NCBI RefSeq assembly: GCF_016798245.1
Contig: NZ_JAEUZA010000002.1
Span: 496,001 to 560,000 of the forward strand
DNA: 64,000 bases
Source of the DNA: Alkalicoccobacillus gibsonii
GTDB taxonomy: Bacteria; Bacillota; Bacilli; Bacillales; Bacillaceae_D
Reading direction: 5' to 3'
The notes beneath the pieces were generated by a model, which was given only the letters and a program-made list of their open reading frames with translations, was not told the DNA's origin and made no database searches. Below are positions 1 to 9,339 of this stretch, piece after piece (position 1 is the stretch's first letter; every line of letters starts with the position of its first letter). The position numbers were made by a program, and so were the translations under genes.

Positions 1-779
1 TACTTCTGCCTAAGGATCCGAATGATGATAAAAACGTTATCGTCGAGATTCGTGGTGCAGCCGGTGGAGACGAAGCACAGCTGTTTGCGGGGGACCTGTA
101 TAAAATGTACCACCGCTTCGCAGAGGCACAAGGCTGGAAGATTGAAGTGATGGAAGCGACAACGACAGAGCTTGGTGGATACAAGGAGATCATTTTCATG
201 GTGAATGGAAATGGTGCGTATTCTAAGCTTAAGTATGAAAACGGAGCACACCGTGTGCAGCGTGTTCCTTCTACAGAGTCTGGCGGTCGTATTCATACAT
301 CTACAGCAACGGTTGCTGTTCTTCCTGAGGCGGAAGAGGTTGAGGTTGAAATTCATGAGAAGGATATTCGTGTGGATACATTCGCTTCGAGTGGCCCGGG
401 TGGACAAAGTGTAAATACAACGATGTCAGCGGTTCGTTTAACTCACTTGCCAACGAGTACTGTGGTTTCTATGCAGGATGAGAAATCTCAGATTAAAAAC
501 AAGGAAAAAGCGATGAAAATCCTACGTGCGCGTGTATTTGATAAGATCAATCGTGAAATCCAAGCTGAATATGATGAAACGCGTAAAACAGCAGTTGGTA
601 CAGGAGATCGTTCTGAGCGGATCCGTACGTACAATTTCCCACAAAGCCGGGTAACAGATCACCGTATTGGCTTGACGTTGCAAAAGCTGGAGCAAATTTT
701 GCAAGGGAAGCTGGATGAAATTATTGATCAACTGATTATGGAAGAACAATCTGAGCTTATGCAGCGGGCAGAAGATTAA
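1..779 (+). CDS. prfA: Peptide chain release factor 1 (5' end outside window)
   Basis: C-terminal 258 residues of RF1; the frame enters at base 3 and roughly the first 100 residues lie upstream of the window. RF1 reads UAA/UAG in the ribosomal A site and triggers peptidyl-tRNA hydrolysis. The GGQ motif (SGPGGQSVN) is at bases 390-413. The stop-codon-reading tripeptide is PST within RVPSTES, the P-x-T form of RF1 rather than the SPF of RF2. prmC follows after one base, so the substrate and the enzyme that methylates its GGQ glutamine are co-transcribed, the usual Bacillus arrangement. Confidence 0.97.
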   Translation, partial: LLPKDPNDDKNVIVEIRGAAGGDEAQLFAGDLYKMYHRFAEAQGWKIEVMEATTTELGGYKEIIFMVNGNGAYSKLKYENGAHRVQRVPSTESGGRIHTSTATVAVLPEAEEVEVEIHEKDIRVDTFASSGPGGQSVNTTMSAVRLTHLPTSTVVSMQDEKSQIKNKEKAMKILRARVFDKINREIQAEYDETRKTAVGTGDRSERIRTYNFPQSRVTDHRIGLTLQKLEQILQGKLDEIIDQLIMEEQSELMQRAED

Positions 780-780
780 G

Positions 781-1656
781 ATGAGCCAAACCATACATGA
801 AGCCCTCCGTTGGGCTTCTTCTTTTTTGGAGGAGAGAGACGTGGAGACAATGGCTGGTGAATGGCTGCTCCGCCATCACCTAGGTGTTGATCGTGCAGGT
901 TTATTTGCGAGATTCCACGACGTGCTGCCAGATGACCTGTTTCACGCGTATCAACAGGATGTCCACATGCTTGGAAAAGGCCACCCGGTTCAACATTTAA
1001 TCGGACATGAAGAATTTTATGGTCGCCCGTTTCAGGTATCGAGTGATGTATTGATTCCAAGACCGGAAACAGAGGAACTCATCATCGCAGTACTTGAACG
1101 GAGAAAAGCTGTGTTTCCGGATGCTACTACACTTGATGCAGTTGATGTTGGAACGGGCAGTGGCATTATTGCGACTACACTAACGCTTGAAGACAGATCA
1201 CTAAACCTTACAGCCGTCGATATCTCGGAAAAAGCGCTGGCTATGGCGAAGAAAAACGCAGCTACGCATGGGGCAAAGATCAGCTTTTACCAAGGGGATC
1301 TATTAGAGCCTTTTATTCAAACAGGCCAAACGTTTGATATCATCGTATCCAACCCGCCGTATATCCCTGAATCAGACCGGCTGACACTTGCTGTTCACGT
1401 GCGGGAGCATGAGCCGGAGCTTGCATTATTTGCAGGCACTGATGGTCTTGATTGCTACCGGAAGCTAACGCAGCAATTAAAAAAGGTTGCTAAGCCACAG
1501 GCTCTAGTTGCATTTGAAGTGGGAGCAGGGCAGGGCGAAGCAGTGAGACAGATGCTACAAGCAGCTTTTCCACGTACAACAACTGAGGTGCGTTTCGATA
1601 TTAATAAGAAGGATCGGATCGTTCTAGCATACGGAGATTTTGTCGAAGAGTTATAG
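781..1656 (+). CDS. prmC: Release factor glutamine methyltransferase
   Basis: PrmC (HemK), 291 aa, usual length. It transfers a methyl group from SAM to the glutamine of the GGQ motif of release factors. An N-terminal helical substrate-binding domain (residues about 1-90) is followed by a Rossmann methyltransferase with the SAM-binding loop VDVGTGSG (about 121-128) and the diagnostic NPPY (191-194) that holds the glutamine amide. The start codon lies one base after the prfA stop and has only a weak ribosome-binding site, which suggests translational coupling to prfA. Confidence 0.96.
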   Translation: MSQTIHEALRWASSFLEERDVETMAGEWLLRHHLGVDRAGLFARFHDVLPDDLFHAYQQDVHMLGKGHPVQHLIGHEEFYGRPFQVSSDVLIPRPETEELIIAVLERRKAVFPDATTLDAVDVGTGSGIIATTLTLEDRSLNLTAVDISEKALAMAKKNAATHGAKISFYQGDLLEPFIQTGQTFDIIVSNPPYIPESDRLTLAVHVREHEPELALFAGTDGLDCYRKLTQQLKKVAKPQALVAFEVGAGQGEAVRQMLQAAFPRTTTEVRFDINKKDRIVLAYGDFVEEL

Positions 1657-1697
1657 GTTTAGAGCCGGACTATCCCGACCACAATAGGGAGGAAGGG

Positions 1698-2357
1698 ATG
1701 GTGCTGGTCATGAAACCACAAGCTATTATTTATCTATTATTCTCTTTTTTCGTGTTAATCATAAGCTGGGAAGACCAAGGAAACCAAGCAGTTGCTGCGT
1801 TTCATCAAGAAGTGAGTCAAGAGGATGCCATTCGTTTGCGTATCCTTGCAAATAGCGATTCTGTAGCAGATCAAAAGTTAAAGCGTGACATTCGTGATCA
1901 GGTGAATGCCTCCATCACTGAATGGGTAACGGGAATTGAATCAAAGCAGGAAGCAATGGAACTGATTGAATCAAAGCTCTCTGAAGTGGAAGCGATTGTG
2001 GAAGCTGAGCTTGCAGCTAAAGGACTGAATCAAGACTACCACGTTGATTTTGAGCAAGTTGATTTTCCAACAAAGCTGTATGGTAACCTTGTCTATCCTG
2101 CTGGAGAATATCAAGCCGTGTTAATTACACTTGGCGAGGGTCTTGGGGAAAACTGGTGGTGCGTGTTGTTCCCGCCTTTATGCTTTATTGATATGGATCA
2201 AAGCAATGCGGTGCCACAAGAAGAAGTAGAAGAGGTTGAAGTAGTAGAAGAGTCGGACGAGGATGTAGAGGTTTCATTCTTCTTCGTCGATTTCTTTAAA
2301 GGATTGTTTGATAGTCTGTTTGGTGATGATACGACGACCGTTGCGACAAATCAGTAA
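1698..2357 (+). CDS. spoIIR: Stage II sporulation protein R
   Basis: SpoIIR, 219 aa. In sporulation it is made in the forespore, exported, and triggers SpoIIGA-dependent processing of pro-sigma-E in the mother cell. Visible: an N-terminal hydrophobic segment (about residues 9-24), the family core IRLRILANSD, and LGENWWCVLFPPLCFID. An acidic stretch rich in Glu/Val (about 176-196) precedes a hydrophobic C-terminal tail. A GGGAGGAAGG ribosome site precedes the ATG; an ATG 12 bases downstream is a possible alternative start. The position after prmC matches B. subtilis. It shows the organism forms endospores. Confidence 0.93.
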   Translation: MVLVMKPQAIIYLLFSFFVLIISWEDQGNQAVAAFHQEVSQEDAIRLRILANSDSVADQKLKRDIRDQVNASITEWVTGIESKQEAMELIESKLSEVEAIVEAELAAKGLNQDYHVDFEQVDFPTKLYGNLVYPAGEYQAVLITLGEGLGENWWCVLFPPLCFIDMDQSNAVPQEEVEEVEVVEESDEDVEVSFFFVDFFKGLFDSLFGDDTTTVATNQ

Positions 2358-2414
2358 TACGCGAGACAAGCCCCGCATAGGATGGTGCAAAGACCTAAAA
2401 AGGGGCGTATCTGA

Positions 2415-2870
2415 ATGACAATGGTATTTAGACAGGCTAGAGATCACGATCTACTTCCTATTCAACGACTGCTTGCACGTGCAGGGCTTCATGAGGACGA
2501 TGCGAGAAACATTACCAACTACTTTTTAGTAGCTGAAACCATAGATAATGAGATTGTAGGAATCATTGGTCTTGAACCAGCTGGTGAGTACGGGTTGCTA
2601 CGATCTCTTGTGCTTGAAACCGATTATTTTACGCCTGCAAAAGGGATGGGCTTTCTAGAGGCTGCCTTGGCGTATGGTCGTAAGCTAGAGTTAAAAGAAG
2701 TCTATTTATTAACGAGACAAGCTGGTGTGTTTTTTGAACAACTAAATTTTAGACAAATGAAGCTTGAACATGTGCCACATGAGATACAACGATTATCACA
2801 TTTTAAACAATCTGAAAATAAAAACGTGTCGATTTTTGCCTGTGAATTACTTGAACAATCATGTGAATAA
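2415..2870 (+). CDS. ywlB: GNAT-family N-acetyltransferase (YwlB-like)
   Basis: 151-aa single-domain GNAT protein, predicted to use acetyl-CoA; the acceptor is unknown. The fold is seen in the N-terminal start (MVFRQARDHDLLPIQRLL), a central strand (NEIVGIIGLEP) and the region LLRSLVLETDYFTPAKGMG, where the CoA-binding loop should be; the usual Q/R-x-x-G-x-G/A is poorly conserved. Its place between spoIIR and the Sua5 gene matches B. subtilis ywlB, so the symbol rests on synteny as well as family. An AAAAAGGGG ribosome site precedes the ATG. Confidence 0.8.
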   Translation: MTMVFRQARDHDLLPIQRLLARAGLHEDDARNITNYFLVAETIDNEIVGIIGLEPAGEYGLLRSLVLETDYFTPAKGMGFLEAALAYGRKLELKEVYLLTRQAGVFFEQLNFRQMKLEHVPHEIQRLSHFKQSENKNVSIFACELLEQSCE

Positions 2871-2887
2871 AACGAAGAACTGACGGC

Positions 2888-2907
2888 TTATCTACAGGTT
2901 ATCCACA
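2888..2907 (+). promoter_or_regulatory. Two tandem DnaA boxes upstream of ywlC
   Basis: TTATCTACA (2888-2896, one mismatch) and TTATCCACA (2899-2907, perfect consensus) lie in direct orientation with starts 11 bp apart, about 170 bp upstream of the Sua5/YwlC gene. From memory, the ywlC upstream region is one of the few non-oriC DnaA-binding clusters on the B. subtilis chromosome, so a conserved role in titrating DnaA or regulating this gene is plausible. Confidence 0.7.
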
Positions 2908-3074
2908 GGTGTGGGTAACCTTATTCATGTTAGGAGAACAGACGTTTTTATTTAATTCTCACTACGAATTTAGTAGACTGAAACCGTTGATATAACAGGG
3001 TTAATGCAGAATACGCAGACAAATTTGACAAATGGCAATCCAAATCACAAAATAAGGGGGATAGGAGCTGTGCT

Positions 3075-4118
3075 ATGAGTTATATACAGACAAAACGATG
3101 GAATGTGAATAAGTCAGCAAATCTTCAGAATATAGAAATGAATCTACAAGAAGCGGCAAATTTAATCAAAGATGGACACGTGGTGGCTTTTCCGACGGAG
3201 ACGGTGTATGGTCTTGGAGGAAATGCGTTAGACCCACAGGCGGTTACCGATATTTTTAAAGCAAAGGGCCGCCCGAATGACAATCCACTTATTGTTCATA
3301 TTGCGAACCGTGACGGGCTAAATGAGTTGGTTACAGAAATTCCCCTCATTGCTGAAAAGCTGATGGACGCGTATTGGCCTGGGCCGCTTACGCTCATCTT
3401 TCATGCAAATGACAAGGTGCCTACAAATGTCACAGCGGGGCTTTCAACTGTCGCTATCCGAATGCCTTCTCATCCAGTTGCGCGCGAGCTTCTTGAGAAG
3501 TCAGGTGTACCAGTTGCTGCACCAAGTGCGAACCTTTCAGGTAGACCAAGTCCAACTACGGCCGACCATGTATGGACAGATCTTGAAGGCCGAATAGCCG
3601 GTGTTGTGGACGGTGGAGCCACAGGTGTTGGCGTAGAGTCCACGGTTCTTGATATTAGTGGCGAGGTGCCAATGATTCTTAGACCCGGTGGCATTACGAG
3701 GGAAGAGCTTACAGAAGTATGTGGGCATGTAGAACTGGACGGAGCACTTATGGATGATGGACAAGCACCAAAGTCACCAGGTATGAAATATACTCACTAC
3801 GCACCAAAAGGAAGCTTAACGCTAGTTCGTGACCGGGCGCTAATCCAAGAGCTTGCGACCAAAGCGCGTGCCGAGGGAAAACGTGTTGGAGTCCTTACTA
3901 CGGAAGAACGGGCGAATCACTACGATGCTGACTTTGTCTACGCCTGTGGCTCAGATGGAGACCTAAAGGCAACGGCCGCTCTCCTTTACAACGGGCTTAG
4001 AGCATTTGATGATCAAGAGATCGACGTCATTTTCTCCGAAGTCTTTGACGAGAACGGAGTAGGAGCAGCTGTTATGAACCGACTCGAAAAAGCTGCCGGT
4101 GGACGGATGATTAAATAA
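3075..4118 (+). CDS. ywlC: Threonylcarbamoyl-AMP synthase (Sua5/YrdC/YwlC)
   Basis: 347-aa two-domain Sua5-type enzyme that makes threonylcarbamoyl-AMP from threonine, bicarbonate and ATP, the first step of the t6A37 modification of ANN-decoding tRNAs. The YrdC domain (about residues 24-210) shows the nucleotide-binding features FPTETVYGLGG, KGRPNDNPLIVH and APSANLSGRPSPT; the linker SPGMKYTHYAPKG and a Rossmann-like Sua5 domain follow to residue 347. The GATAGGAG ribosome site supports this start. A strong terminator follows directly, so transcription probably ends here. Confidence 0.95.
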   Translation: MSYIQTKRWNVNKSANLQNIEMNLQEAANLIKDGHVVAFPTETVYGLGGNALDPQAVTDIFKAKGRPNDNPLIVHIANRDGLNELVTEIPLIAEKLMDAYWPGPLTLIFHANDKVPTNVTAGLSTVAIRMPSHPVARELLEKSGVPVAAPSANLSGRPSPTTADHVWTDLEGRIAGVVDGGATGVGVESTVLDISGEVPMILRPGGITREELTEVCGHVELDGALMDDGQAPKSPGMKYTHYAPKGSLTLVRDRALIQELATKARAEGKRVGVLTTEERANHYDADFVYACGSDGDLKATAALLYNGLRAFDDQEIDVIFSEVFDENGVGAAVMNRLEKAAGGRMIK

Positions 4119-4132
4119 TAAATAAGAAAAAG

Positions 4133-4174
4133 GCGAATGATTCAATTGCAGAATCATTCGCTATTTGTGTTTTT
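4133..4174 (+). terminator. Intrinsic terminator after ywlC
   Basis: Perfect 11-bp stem (GCGAATGATTC, loop 4144-4150, GAATCATTCGC) followed by a T-rich tract, starting 15 bases after the ywlC stop. Confidence 0.85.
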
Positions 4175-4180
4175 AAAAAC

Positions 4181-4325
4181 GAGCGAAGGGAGAACCTGAG
4201 ACTCCTGCGGAAAAAACACGTGTCTGAAGACTCAGTAGTGGTGATCTTCCACGGATGAGGCTGAAGCCGTGTCCGCGGAAAGCGAAGGATTCTCCTGAAG
4301 CGGGTATCGTGCTCTGTTCGTGTTT
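4181..4325. repeat. Candidate dispersed extragenic element
   Basis: A GC-rich, structure-prone block of about 145 bp between ywlC and mntP. It contains two related half-units (GACTCCTGCGG near 4199 and TTCTCCTGAAGCGG near 4290) and segments such as GAGGCTGAAGCCGTGTCCGC. From memory this resembles an abundant intergenic element of Bacillus-group genomes; only one copy is in the window, so repetitiveness cannot be shown here. The rest of the ywlC-mntP gap (to 4453) holds no recognisable gene or riboswitch. Confidence 0.5.
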
Positions 4326-4453
4326 TACTATCTGCATTAATGTTATGTCTCAGCCCTATTTTTTTGTTGTGTCATCTCCTTCATCAGATAGGTTGTCTAT
4401 TTTTCCTTGTCCATGCATACATTCAAGTAGCATGTTCAAGGAGTGAGTAAACA

Positions 4454-4996
4454 ATGAGTGAATTTGTGACGATATTAATTATGTCAGCAGCACTTGGAAT
4501 GGATGCCTTTTCAGTCACGCTTGGTATGGGAATGCTTGGGCTGCGTGGCCGCCAGATTTTTCGGATTGGTTTAACCATTGGGTTGTTCCATGTGGCAATG
4601 CCGCTCCTCGGAATGGCTACCGGTAAATGGCTTTCTACCTACTTTGATATGGTGGCCATTTATATCGGTGGAGGTCTGCTTTTATTAATTGGCCTGCAGA
4701 TGATTCTCTCTGCCTTTTCAACAGAGGATAACTCCTTTTTAAAGCCAGTTGGCTGGGGACTCATGGCCTTTGCGGTCAGTGTAAGCCTTGATAGCTTTTC
4801 AGCAGGGTTAAGCTTTGGTATTCTTGGGGCAAAAACCATTCTAACCGTTGCGTTGATTGGATTCGTCAGCATGGTGCTATCGTGGCTTGGGTTATTAATC
4901 GGGGCAAAATTCCAAAAGTATATTGGCATTTATGGTGAGCTTCTTGGAGGTTGTATTCTAATTGGGTTTGGGATCAAGATTATGTTTCCGCTTTAA
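4454..4996 (+). CDS. mntP: Manganese efflux pump MntP
   Basis: 180-aa, six-helix membrane protein of the MntP family (YwlD in B. subtilis), which exports Mn2+ when the cell is overloaded. Two internally related halves each carry an acidic membrane motif: GMDAFSVTLGMGM (about residues 15-27) and SLDSFSAGLSFG (about 111-122). An AAGGAG ribosome site lies 8 bases before the ATG. Mn-responsive MntP genes often have a yybP-ykoY riboswitch or an MntR site; neither is recognisable in the preceding 130 bases. Confidence 0.93.
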   Translation: MSEFVTILIMSAALGMDAFSVTLGMGMLGLRGRQIFRIGLTIGLFHVAMPLLGMATGKWLSTYFDMVAIYIGGGLLLLIGLQMILSAFSTEDNSFLKPVGWGLMAFAVSVSLDSFSAGLSFGILGAKTILTVALIGFVSMVLSWLGLLIGAKFQKYIGIYGELLGGCILIGFGIKIMFPL

Positions 4997-5068
4997 TGTG
5001 CAAGAGATGTTAGAATAAGGACAATACTTTATTTTGTGGGATACAAAATGAAAAAGGGGATGTCCATC

Positions 5069-5503
5069 TTGAAAAATGTTTTATTCGTATGCACAGGAAA
5101 CACGTGTCGGAGCCCAATGGCTGAATACCTGTTAAAAGAAAAAGCAGGGGATCAGCTTTCTGTTCAATCAGCAGGAGTCACAGCTTGGCCAGGGATTCCA
5201 ATGTCAGAAGGAACGGCGCTCGTTCTTGCAGAGCGAGGAATTAGCCACCAACACGTTTCACAGCCAGTGACGGCTGAATTAATTGATTGGGCTGACATTA
5301 TCTTAACAATGACGACTAGTCACAAAGACATGCTCAGCATTAGGCATCCAGAAGCAACAGAGAAGGTTTACACGTTAAAAGGGTACGTTGAAACGGGTGG
5401 AGATATTGGCGATCCGATCGGCGGACCAAAAGAAGAGTATGATCAAGTCGCACAAGAGCTTGATCAAAGCATTGAAAGGTTCCTTCAAAAATGGAATAAG
5501 TGA
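5069..5503 (+). CDS. ywlE: Protein-arginine phosphatase YwlE
   Basis: 144-aa low-molecular-weight phosphatase fold enzyme. YwlE removes phosphate from phospho-arginine, opposing the McsB kinase that tags proteins for ClpCP. The P-loop VCTGNTCRSPMAE has nucleophile Cys8, and the Thr at position 12 is the residue known to favour phospho-arginine over phospho-tyrosine; the general acid is in GDIGDPIGG (about 118). The TTG at 5069 is chosen because AAGGGGATG lies 10 bases before it; upstream GTG 5036 and ATGs 5048/5060 have worse spacing. The next gene uses the same AAGGGGATG-then-TTG arrangement. Confidence 0.9.
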   Translation: MKNVLFVCTGNTCRSPMAEYLLKEKAGDQLSVQSAGVTAWPGIPMSEGTALVLAERGISHQHVSQPVTAELIDWADIILTMTTSHKDMLSIRHPEATEKVYTLKGYVETGGDIGDPIGGPKEEYDQVAQELDQSIERFLQKWNK

Positions 5504-5521
5504 GCATAAGGGGATGTTGAG

Positions 5522-6820
5522 TTGGAACAGGAAAAACCATCATATCGATTTAGTCTCCGAAAAAAGCTAGTCCTTGGCGTAAGCGGCTTGGCACTAGTTA
5601 CATATGGAATTAGCGCATTATTTATCTTTGTGTTATCCGATTACTTAGCTGAGTGGATTGGGATTAATAGTGAAGTATTTACGATTCTTACGTTAGTTGC
5701 AGGTGTCCTCTGGACAGGGATTCTCTGCTTTTTTGCAGCTGGCTACATCACCAAGCCGCTGAACCGCTTAGAGGCCTCTGCCAGAAAAGCCGCAGCAGGA
5801 GATATTCAAGAGGATGTAATCATTACAGGCTCAGACGACGAGATACGTGCACTTGGCGAAGCGTACAATGAGATGCTTATGAACCTGCGTAGAATGGTAC
5901 AGGACATTGATTCAAGTTTTATAGCAACGGAGGAACGAGTGAGCTACATGACAAACTCCTCTGAGCTTGCCTCCTCGCGGGTGTTACAAATGGAGGAAAC
6001 GCTCCAATCCATCTCAGAAGCAGCGGTGGGTTCAGCAGAAGTTAGCCGCAAAAATGCGGTCTCAATGAACGAGGCAAAGCACATTGCAGAGCAAGTAAAA
6101 GGCCGAGCAGATCAATCCCGCACGTCCTCAAAACAGCTTGTCAATAATCTTAATGAAAGCAGAAGTGTCATTAAGAATTTAGTAGAGGGCATTCGTTTGC
6201 TAGCAGAAAACAACCAAGCCTCTCTTGGTGCGGTAAAAAAACTAGAAAACCAAGCAGGAGAAGTGGAGCAGATCATTTCGCTTGTAGGGGAAATAGCTGG
6301 CCAAACAAACCTCCTTGCATTAAATGCGTCGATTGAAGCGGCACGAGCAGGCGAGCAAGGTAAAGGATTTGCGGTTGTAGCTGAGGAAGTTCGGAAACTG
6401 GCGGATGAAAGCGCGCAAGCAGTAGCAAGCATTACGGAGCTTGTACATACCATGCAATCAGAAGTGAAAAATGTCGTACGCCAAATCAGCGAACAAGTGG
6501 CTGAGGCTAACGAACAATCAAAGCAAGGTGAGGAAACAAGTCGTACGATGAAGGAAATGACCCGTGCGGTGGACGAAGTAGCTGCCGTCATTTCAGAAAT
6601 CACCGGAATGGTTGATAAGCAGATGGAAGCGATTCAAATTACCTCAAGGGCATCTGAGGAAGTGGCTGCAATTGCTGAAGAAACATCTCGTGATTCAACA
6701 AGTGTCACTGAGCTTGCTAATGATCAAACAACCACTATTGCAGATACCGCAAAAGCAGCGCATGAACTATCAATTCAAGCGAAGAGATTGAAGACCACGA
6801 TCGAAAGGTTTACAATATAG
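5522..6820 (+). CDS. Methyl-accepting chemotaxis protein without ectodomain
   Basis: 432-aa chemoreceptor. Two membrane helices (about residues 15-41 and 51-77) are separated by only about 9 residues, so there is no extracellular ligand-binding domain. A HAMP linker follows ([20 protein letters not shown]) and then a long signalling coiled coil with the hairpin tip [19 protein letters not shown] and [20 protein letters not shown]. It should couple to CheA/CheW from inside the cell or membrane rather than sense external ligands directly. The TTG start has an AAGGGGATG ribosome site. B. subtilis lacks a chemoreceptor at this position, to my knowledge. Confidence 0.9.
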   Translation: MEQEKPSYRFSLRKKLVLGVSGLALVTYGISALFIFVLSDYLAEWIGINSEVFTILTLVAGVLWTGILCFFAAGYITKPLNRLEASARKAAAGDIQEDVIITGSDDEIRALGEAYNEMLMNLRRMVQDIDSSFIATEERVSYMTNSSELASSRVLQMEETLQSISEAAVGSAEVSRKNAVSMNEAKHIAEQVKGRADQSRTSSKQLVNNLNESRSVIKNLVEGIRLLAENNQASLGAVKKLENQAGEVEQIISLVGEIAGQTNLLALNASIEAARAGEQGKGFAVVAEEVRKLADESAQAVASITELVHTMQSEVKNVVRQISEQVAEANEQSKQGEETSRTMKEMTRAVDEVAAVISEITGMVDKQMEAIQITSRASEEVAAIAEETSRDSTSVTELANDQTTTIADTAKAAHELSIQAKRLKTTIERFTI

Positions 6821-6834
6821 ATACAGAAGAAAAG

Positions 6835-6861
6835 CGCCTAAACAGATTTAGGCGTTTTTTT
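6835..6861 (+). terminator. Intrinsic terminator after the chemoreceptor gene
   Basis: 8-bp stem (CGCCTAAA / TTTAGGCG) with a 4-base loop and a T tract, directly upstream of rpiB. Confidence 0.85.
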
Positions 6862-6886
6862 AAATCTAACGAGGGTGGGAACCTTT

Positions 6887-7324
6887 ATGAAAATCGCGAT
6901 TGCTTCAGATCACGCAGGATTTGAGTTAAAAGATAGTATCAAATCATTAATCAAAGAGCTAGGACATGAATATGAGGATTTTGGTCCAGATTCAACTGTT
7001 TCTGTTGATTATGCAGATTACGCCTTTCCGGCAGCTGAAAAGGTAGCCGATGGCACATTTGATCGCGGCATTTTAATTTGTGGGACAGGCATTGGCATGT
7101 CCATTTCCGCGAACAAGGTAAAGGGCATCCGCTGCGCACTTGTTCACGACTTATTTACAGCAAAAGTGACTCGTGAGCATAATGACAGCAACATGCTAGC
7201 AATGGGCGAGCGCGTTGTTGGACCTGGAGTAGCTTTAGAAATCGTGCGCGTATGGCTAACAACCGAATTTGAAGGCGGTCGCCATGCCAATCGTATTGGG
7301 AAAATTTCAAACTACGAGTGCTAG
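6887..7324 (+). CDS. rpiB: Ribose-5-phosphate isomerase B
   Basis: 145-aa RpiB/LacAB-family sugar-phosphate isomerase, interconverting ribose 5-phosphate and ribulose 5-phosphate in the pentose phosphate pathway. Family features: IASDHAGFELK at the N terminus, the catalytic Cys in ILICGTGIGMSISANK, and REHNDSNMLAMG. The ATG at 6887 is chosen because GAGGGTGGG lies just upstream; the GTG at 6875 falls inside that ribosome site. It corresponds to B. subtilis ywlF; other RpiB-family substrates cannot be excluded. Confidence 0.92.
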   Translation: MKIAIASDHAGFELKDSIKSLIKELGHEYEDFGPDSTVSVDYADYAFPAAEKVADGTFDRGILICGTGIGMSISANKVKGIRCALVHDLFTAKVTREHNDSNMLAMGERVVGPGVALEIVRVWLTTEFEGGRHANRIGKISNYEC

Positions 7325-7333
7325 GAGATACAG

Positions 7334-7882
7334 ATGAGTTCATTATCTGAAACAATCACATTATCACTTGCGAAGCTATTAGAAGACCTGCACCATGCAA
7401 AACCACTCACATCTGATGACTTACTTGTCATTGGAACAAGTACAAGCGAAGTCATTGGTGAACATATTGGAACAAACGGATCGAAGGAAGCGGCGATTGC
7501 GATTTACGAAACGCTTCTTGCTTATCAAAAGAAAACGGGTGTGGCGCTTGCGTTTCAATGCTGTGAGCATCTAAATCGTGCGCTTGTTGTTGATGCAGAA
7601 ACCGCGCAAGCACGTATGTACGAGCCTGTGTCTGCTGTGCCTGTTCGCAAAGCGGGAGGAGCAATGGCAGAGTACGCTTTCTCGCAAATGGAAAACCCCG
7701 TTTTAGTTGAAACGATTCGCGCAGATGCCGGAATCGATATCGGTGACACATTTATCGGAATGCATTTAAAATCAGTGGTTGTTCCGGTCAGAAGCCAAGT
7801 AAAAGAAATTGGTGCGGCTCATGTCACAATGGCAATCACCCGTCCAAAGCTCATTGGTGGCGTACGGGCTGTTTACGAATAA
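7334..7882 (+). CDS. ywlG: UPF0340/TIGR01440 family protein YwlG
   Basis: 182-aa conserved protein of unknown biochemical function, always found near rpiB and glyA in Bacillaceae. Conserved blocks visible: [32 protein letters not shown] and [18 protein letters not shown]. The tandem Cys-Cys before Glu-His is a family hallmark but no catalytic role is established. The AGGAG ribosome site is 9 bases after the rpiB stop, so the two genes form one transcription unit. Confidence 0.88.
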   Translation: MSSLSETITLSLAKLLEDLHHAKPLTSDDLLVIGTSTSEVIGEHIGTNGSKEAAIAIYETLLAYQKKTGVALAFQCCEHLNRALVVDAETAQARMYEPVSAVPVRKAGGAMAEYAFSQMENPVLVETIRADAGIDIGDTFIGMHLKSVVVPVRSQVKEIGAAHVTMAITRPKLIGGVRAVYE

Positions 7883-8017
7883 GGAAAAACAGAATGATTT
7901 ATAGAAAAGTCCGTAAATGTTACGGAAATAAGCTGAAATCTATGATAGTATATAGATGAATCTAATTAGAAACAGTCTAAAACCGAATGAGAGCGGTTTT
8001 TGAGAGGGGAATGGGTA

Positions 8018-9271
8018 ATGGAGAATCTAAAGAAGCAAGATCCTAAAATTCTAGAAGCGATTAATTTGGAGCTAGGCCGTCAGCGCGACAAAATTGAATT
8101 AATTGCATCAGAGAACTTTGTTAGTGAAGCAGTAATGGAGGCTCAGGGTTCTGTATTAACAAACAAATATGCAGAAGGTTACCCAGGGCGCCGCTATTAT
8201 GGTGGTTGTGAATATGTAGACATCGTAGAAGAAATTGCTCAAGAACGAGTAAATGAAATCTTCGGATCTGCATACGCAAACGTCCAGCCCCACTCAGGAG
8301 CTCAGGCGAACATGGCTGTTTACTTCACTGTTCTTGAGCAAGGAGATACGGTTCTAGGAATGAACTTATCTCACGGTGGACACCTAACTCACGGTAGCCC
8401 AGTGAACTTTAGTGGCGTTCAATACAACTTTATCGAGTACGGCGTAGACCAAGAAACGCACCGCATTGATTACGATGTCGTACGTGAGCTTGCAGTTGAA
8501 CACAAACCAAAAATGATCGTGGCTGGTGCGAGTGCATACCCACGTGAAATTGACTTTGCCAAATTCCGTGAAATCGCTGATGAAGTTGGCGCATACCTAA
8601 TGGTAGACATGGCGCACATTGCCGGACTTGTTGCAGCTGGCCTGCACCAAAATCCAGTACCACACGCGCACTTTGTTACATCAACAACGCACAAAACTTT
8701 GCGAGGACCTCGTGGCGGAGTTATTCTTACAAACGAAGAAATGGGCGAAAAGTTCGGGAAAGCCCTAAATAAATCAATCTTCCCTGGTATCCAAGGCGGA
8801 CCACTTATGCACGTGATCTCAGCAAAAGCTGTTGCATTTGGTGAGGCCCTACAACCAGAATTTAAAACATACGCACAAAATATCATCAACAACTCAAAAC
8901 GTCTTGGTGAAGTGCTTCAATCTGAAGGCATCAATCTAGTATCTGGCGGTTCAGACAACCACTTATTACTAATGGACCTTCAATCGCTAGAACTAACAGG
9001 AAAAGTAGCTGAAAAAGCACTTGACCATGTTGGGATTACAACAAACAAAAACACGATTCCATTCGATCCACAAAGCCCATTTGTGACAAGCGGTATCCGT
9101 CTAGGAACAGCTGCTGTGACTTCTCGCGGATTTGACGAAGAAGCAATGGAAGAAGTCGGAAAACTAATCGCCCTCACACTTAAAAACGTCGACAACGAAG
9201 AAGTCGCCGAGCAAGTGCGCACGCGCGTAGCTGATCTAACAGCGAAGTATCCGATGTATCCGAACCTATAA
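8018..9271 (+). CDS. glyA: Serine hydroxymethyltransferase
   Basis: 417-aa PLP enzyme converting serine plus tetrahydrofolate to glycine plus 5,10-methylene-THF, the main one-carbon source for purine and thymidylate synthesis. The Schiff-base lysine lies in [15 protein letters not shown]; the N-terminal [11 protein letters not shown] is characteristic. The ATG at 8018 follows GAGAGGGGA with good spacing, whereas the in-frame TTG at 8000 precedes that site. Upstream, a TATGAT -10-like box (7941-7946) and a single AAAACCGAATG (7979-7989) resembling a PurR half-box are visible, but neither is decisive. Confidence 0.96.
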   Translation: MENLKKQDPKILEAINLELGRQRDKIELIASENFVSEAVMEAQGSVLTNKYAEGYPGRRYYGGCEYVDIVEEIAQERVNEIFGSAYANVQPHSGAQANMAVYFTVLEQGDTVLGMNLSHGGHLTHGSPVNFSGVQYNFIEYGVDQETHRIDYDVVRELAVEHKPKMIVAGASAYPREIDFAKFREIADEVGAYLMVDMAHIAGLVAAGLHQNPVPHAHFVTSTTHKTLRGPRGGVILTNEEMGEKFGKALNKSIFPGIQGGPLMHVISAKAVAFGEALQPEFKTYAQNIINNSKRLGEVLQSEGINLVSGGSDNHLLLMDLQSLELTGKVAEKALDHVGITTNKNTIPFDPQSPFVTSGIRLGTAAVTSRGFDEEAMEEVGKLIALTLKNVDNEEVAEQVRTRVADLTAKYPMYPNL

Positions 9272-9283
9272 GATCTGAATGTG

Positions 9284-9312
9284 CCTCCTCCCGTTCTGGG
9301 AGGAGGTTTTTT
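9284..9312 (+). terminator. Intrinsic terminator after glyA
   Basis: Perfect 9-bp stem (CCTCCTCCC / GGGAGGAGG), 5-base loop, six Ts. Confidence 0.92.
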
Positions 9313-9339
9313 AGTGGGAGAGGCGTAGGGCGTTAGAAC

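Noticed and set aside
4326-4453. yybP-ykoY manganese riboswitch before mntP
   Set aside because: Expected conserved loops are not seen and no terminator precedes the ribosome site.
7979-7989. PurR box upstream of glyA
   Set aside because: Only one half-box (AAAACCGAATG) is found between promoter and start; the second inverted box expected at about 16 bp is absent, so it was noted only in the glyA entry.
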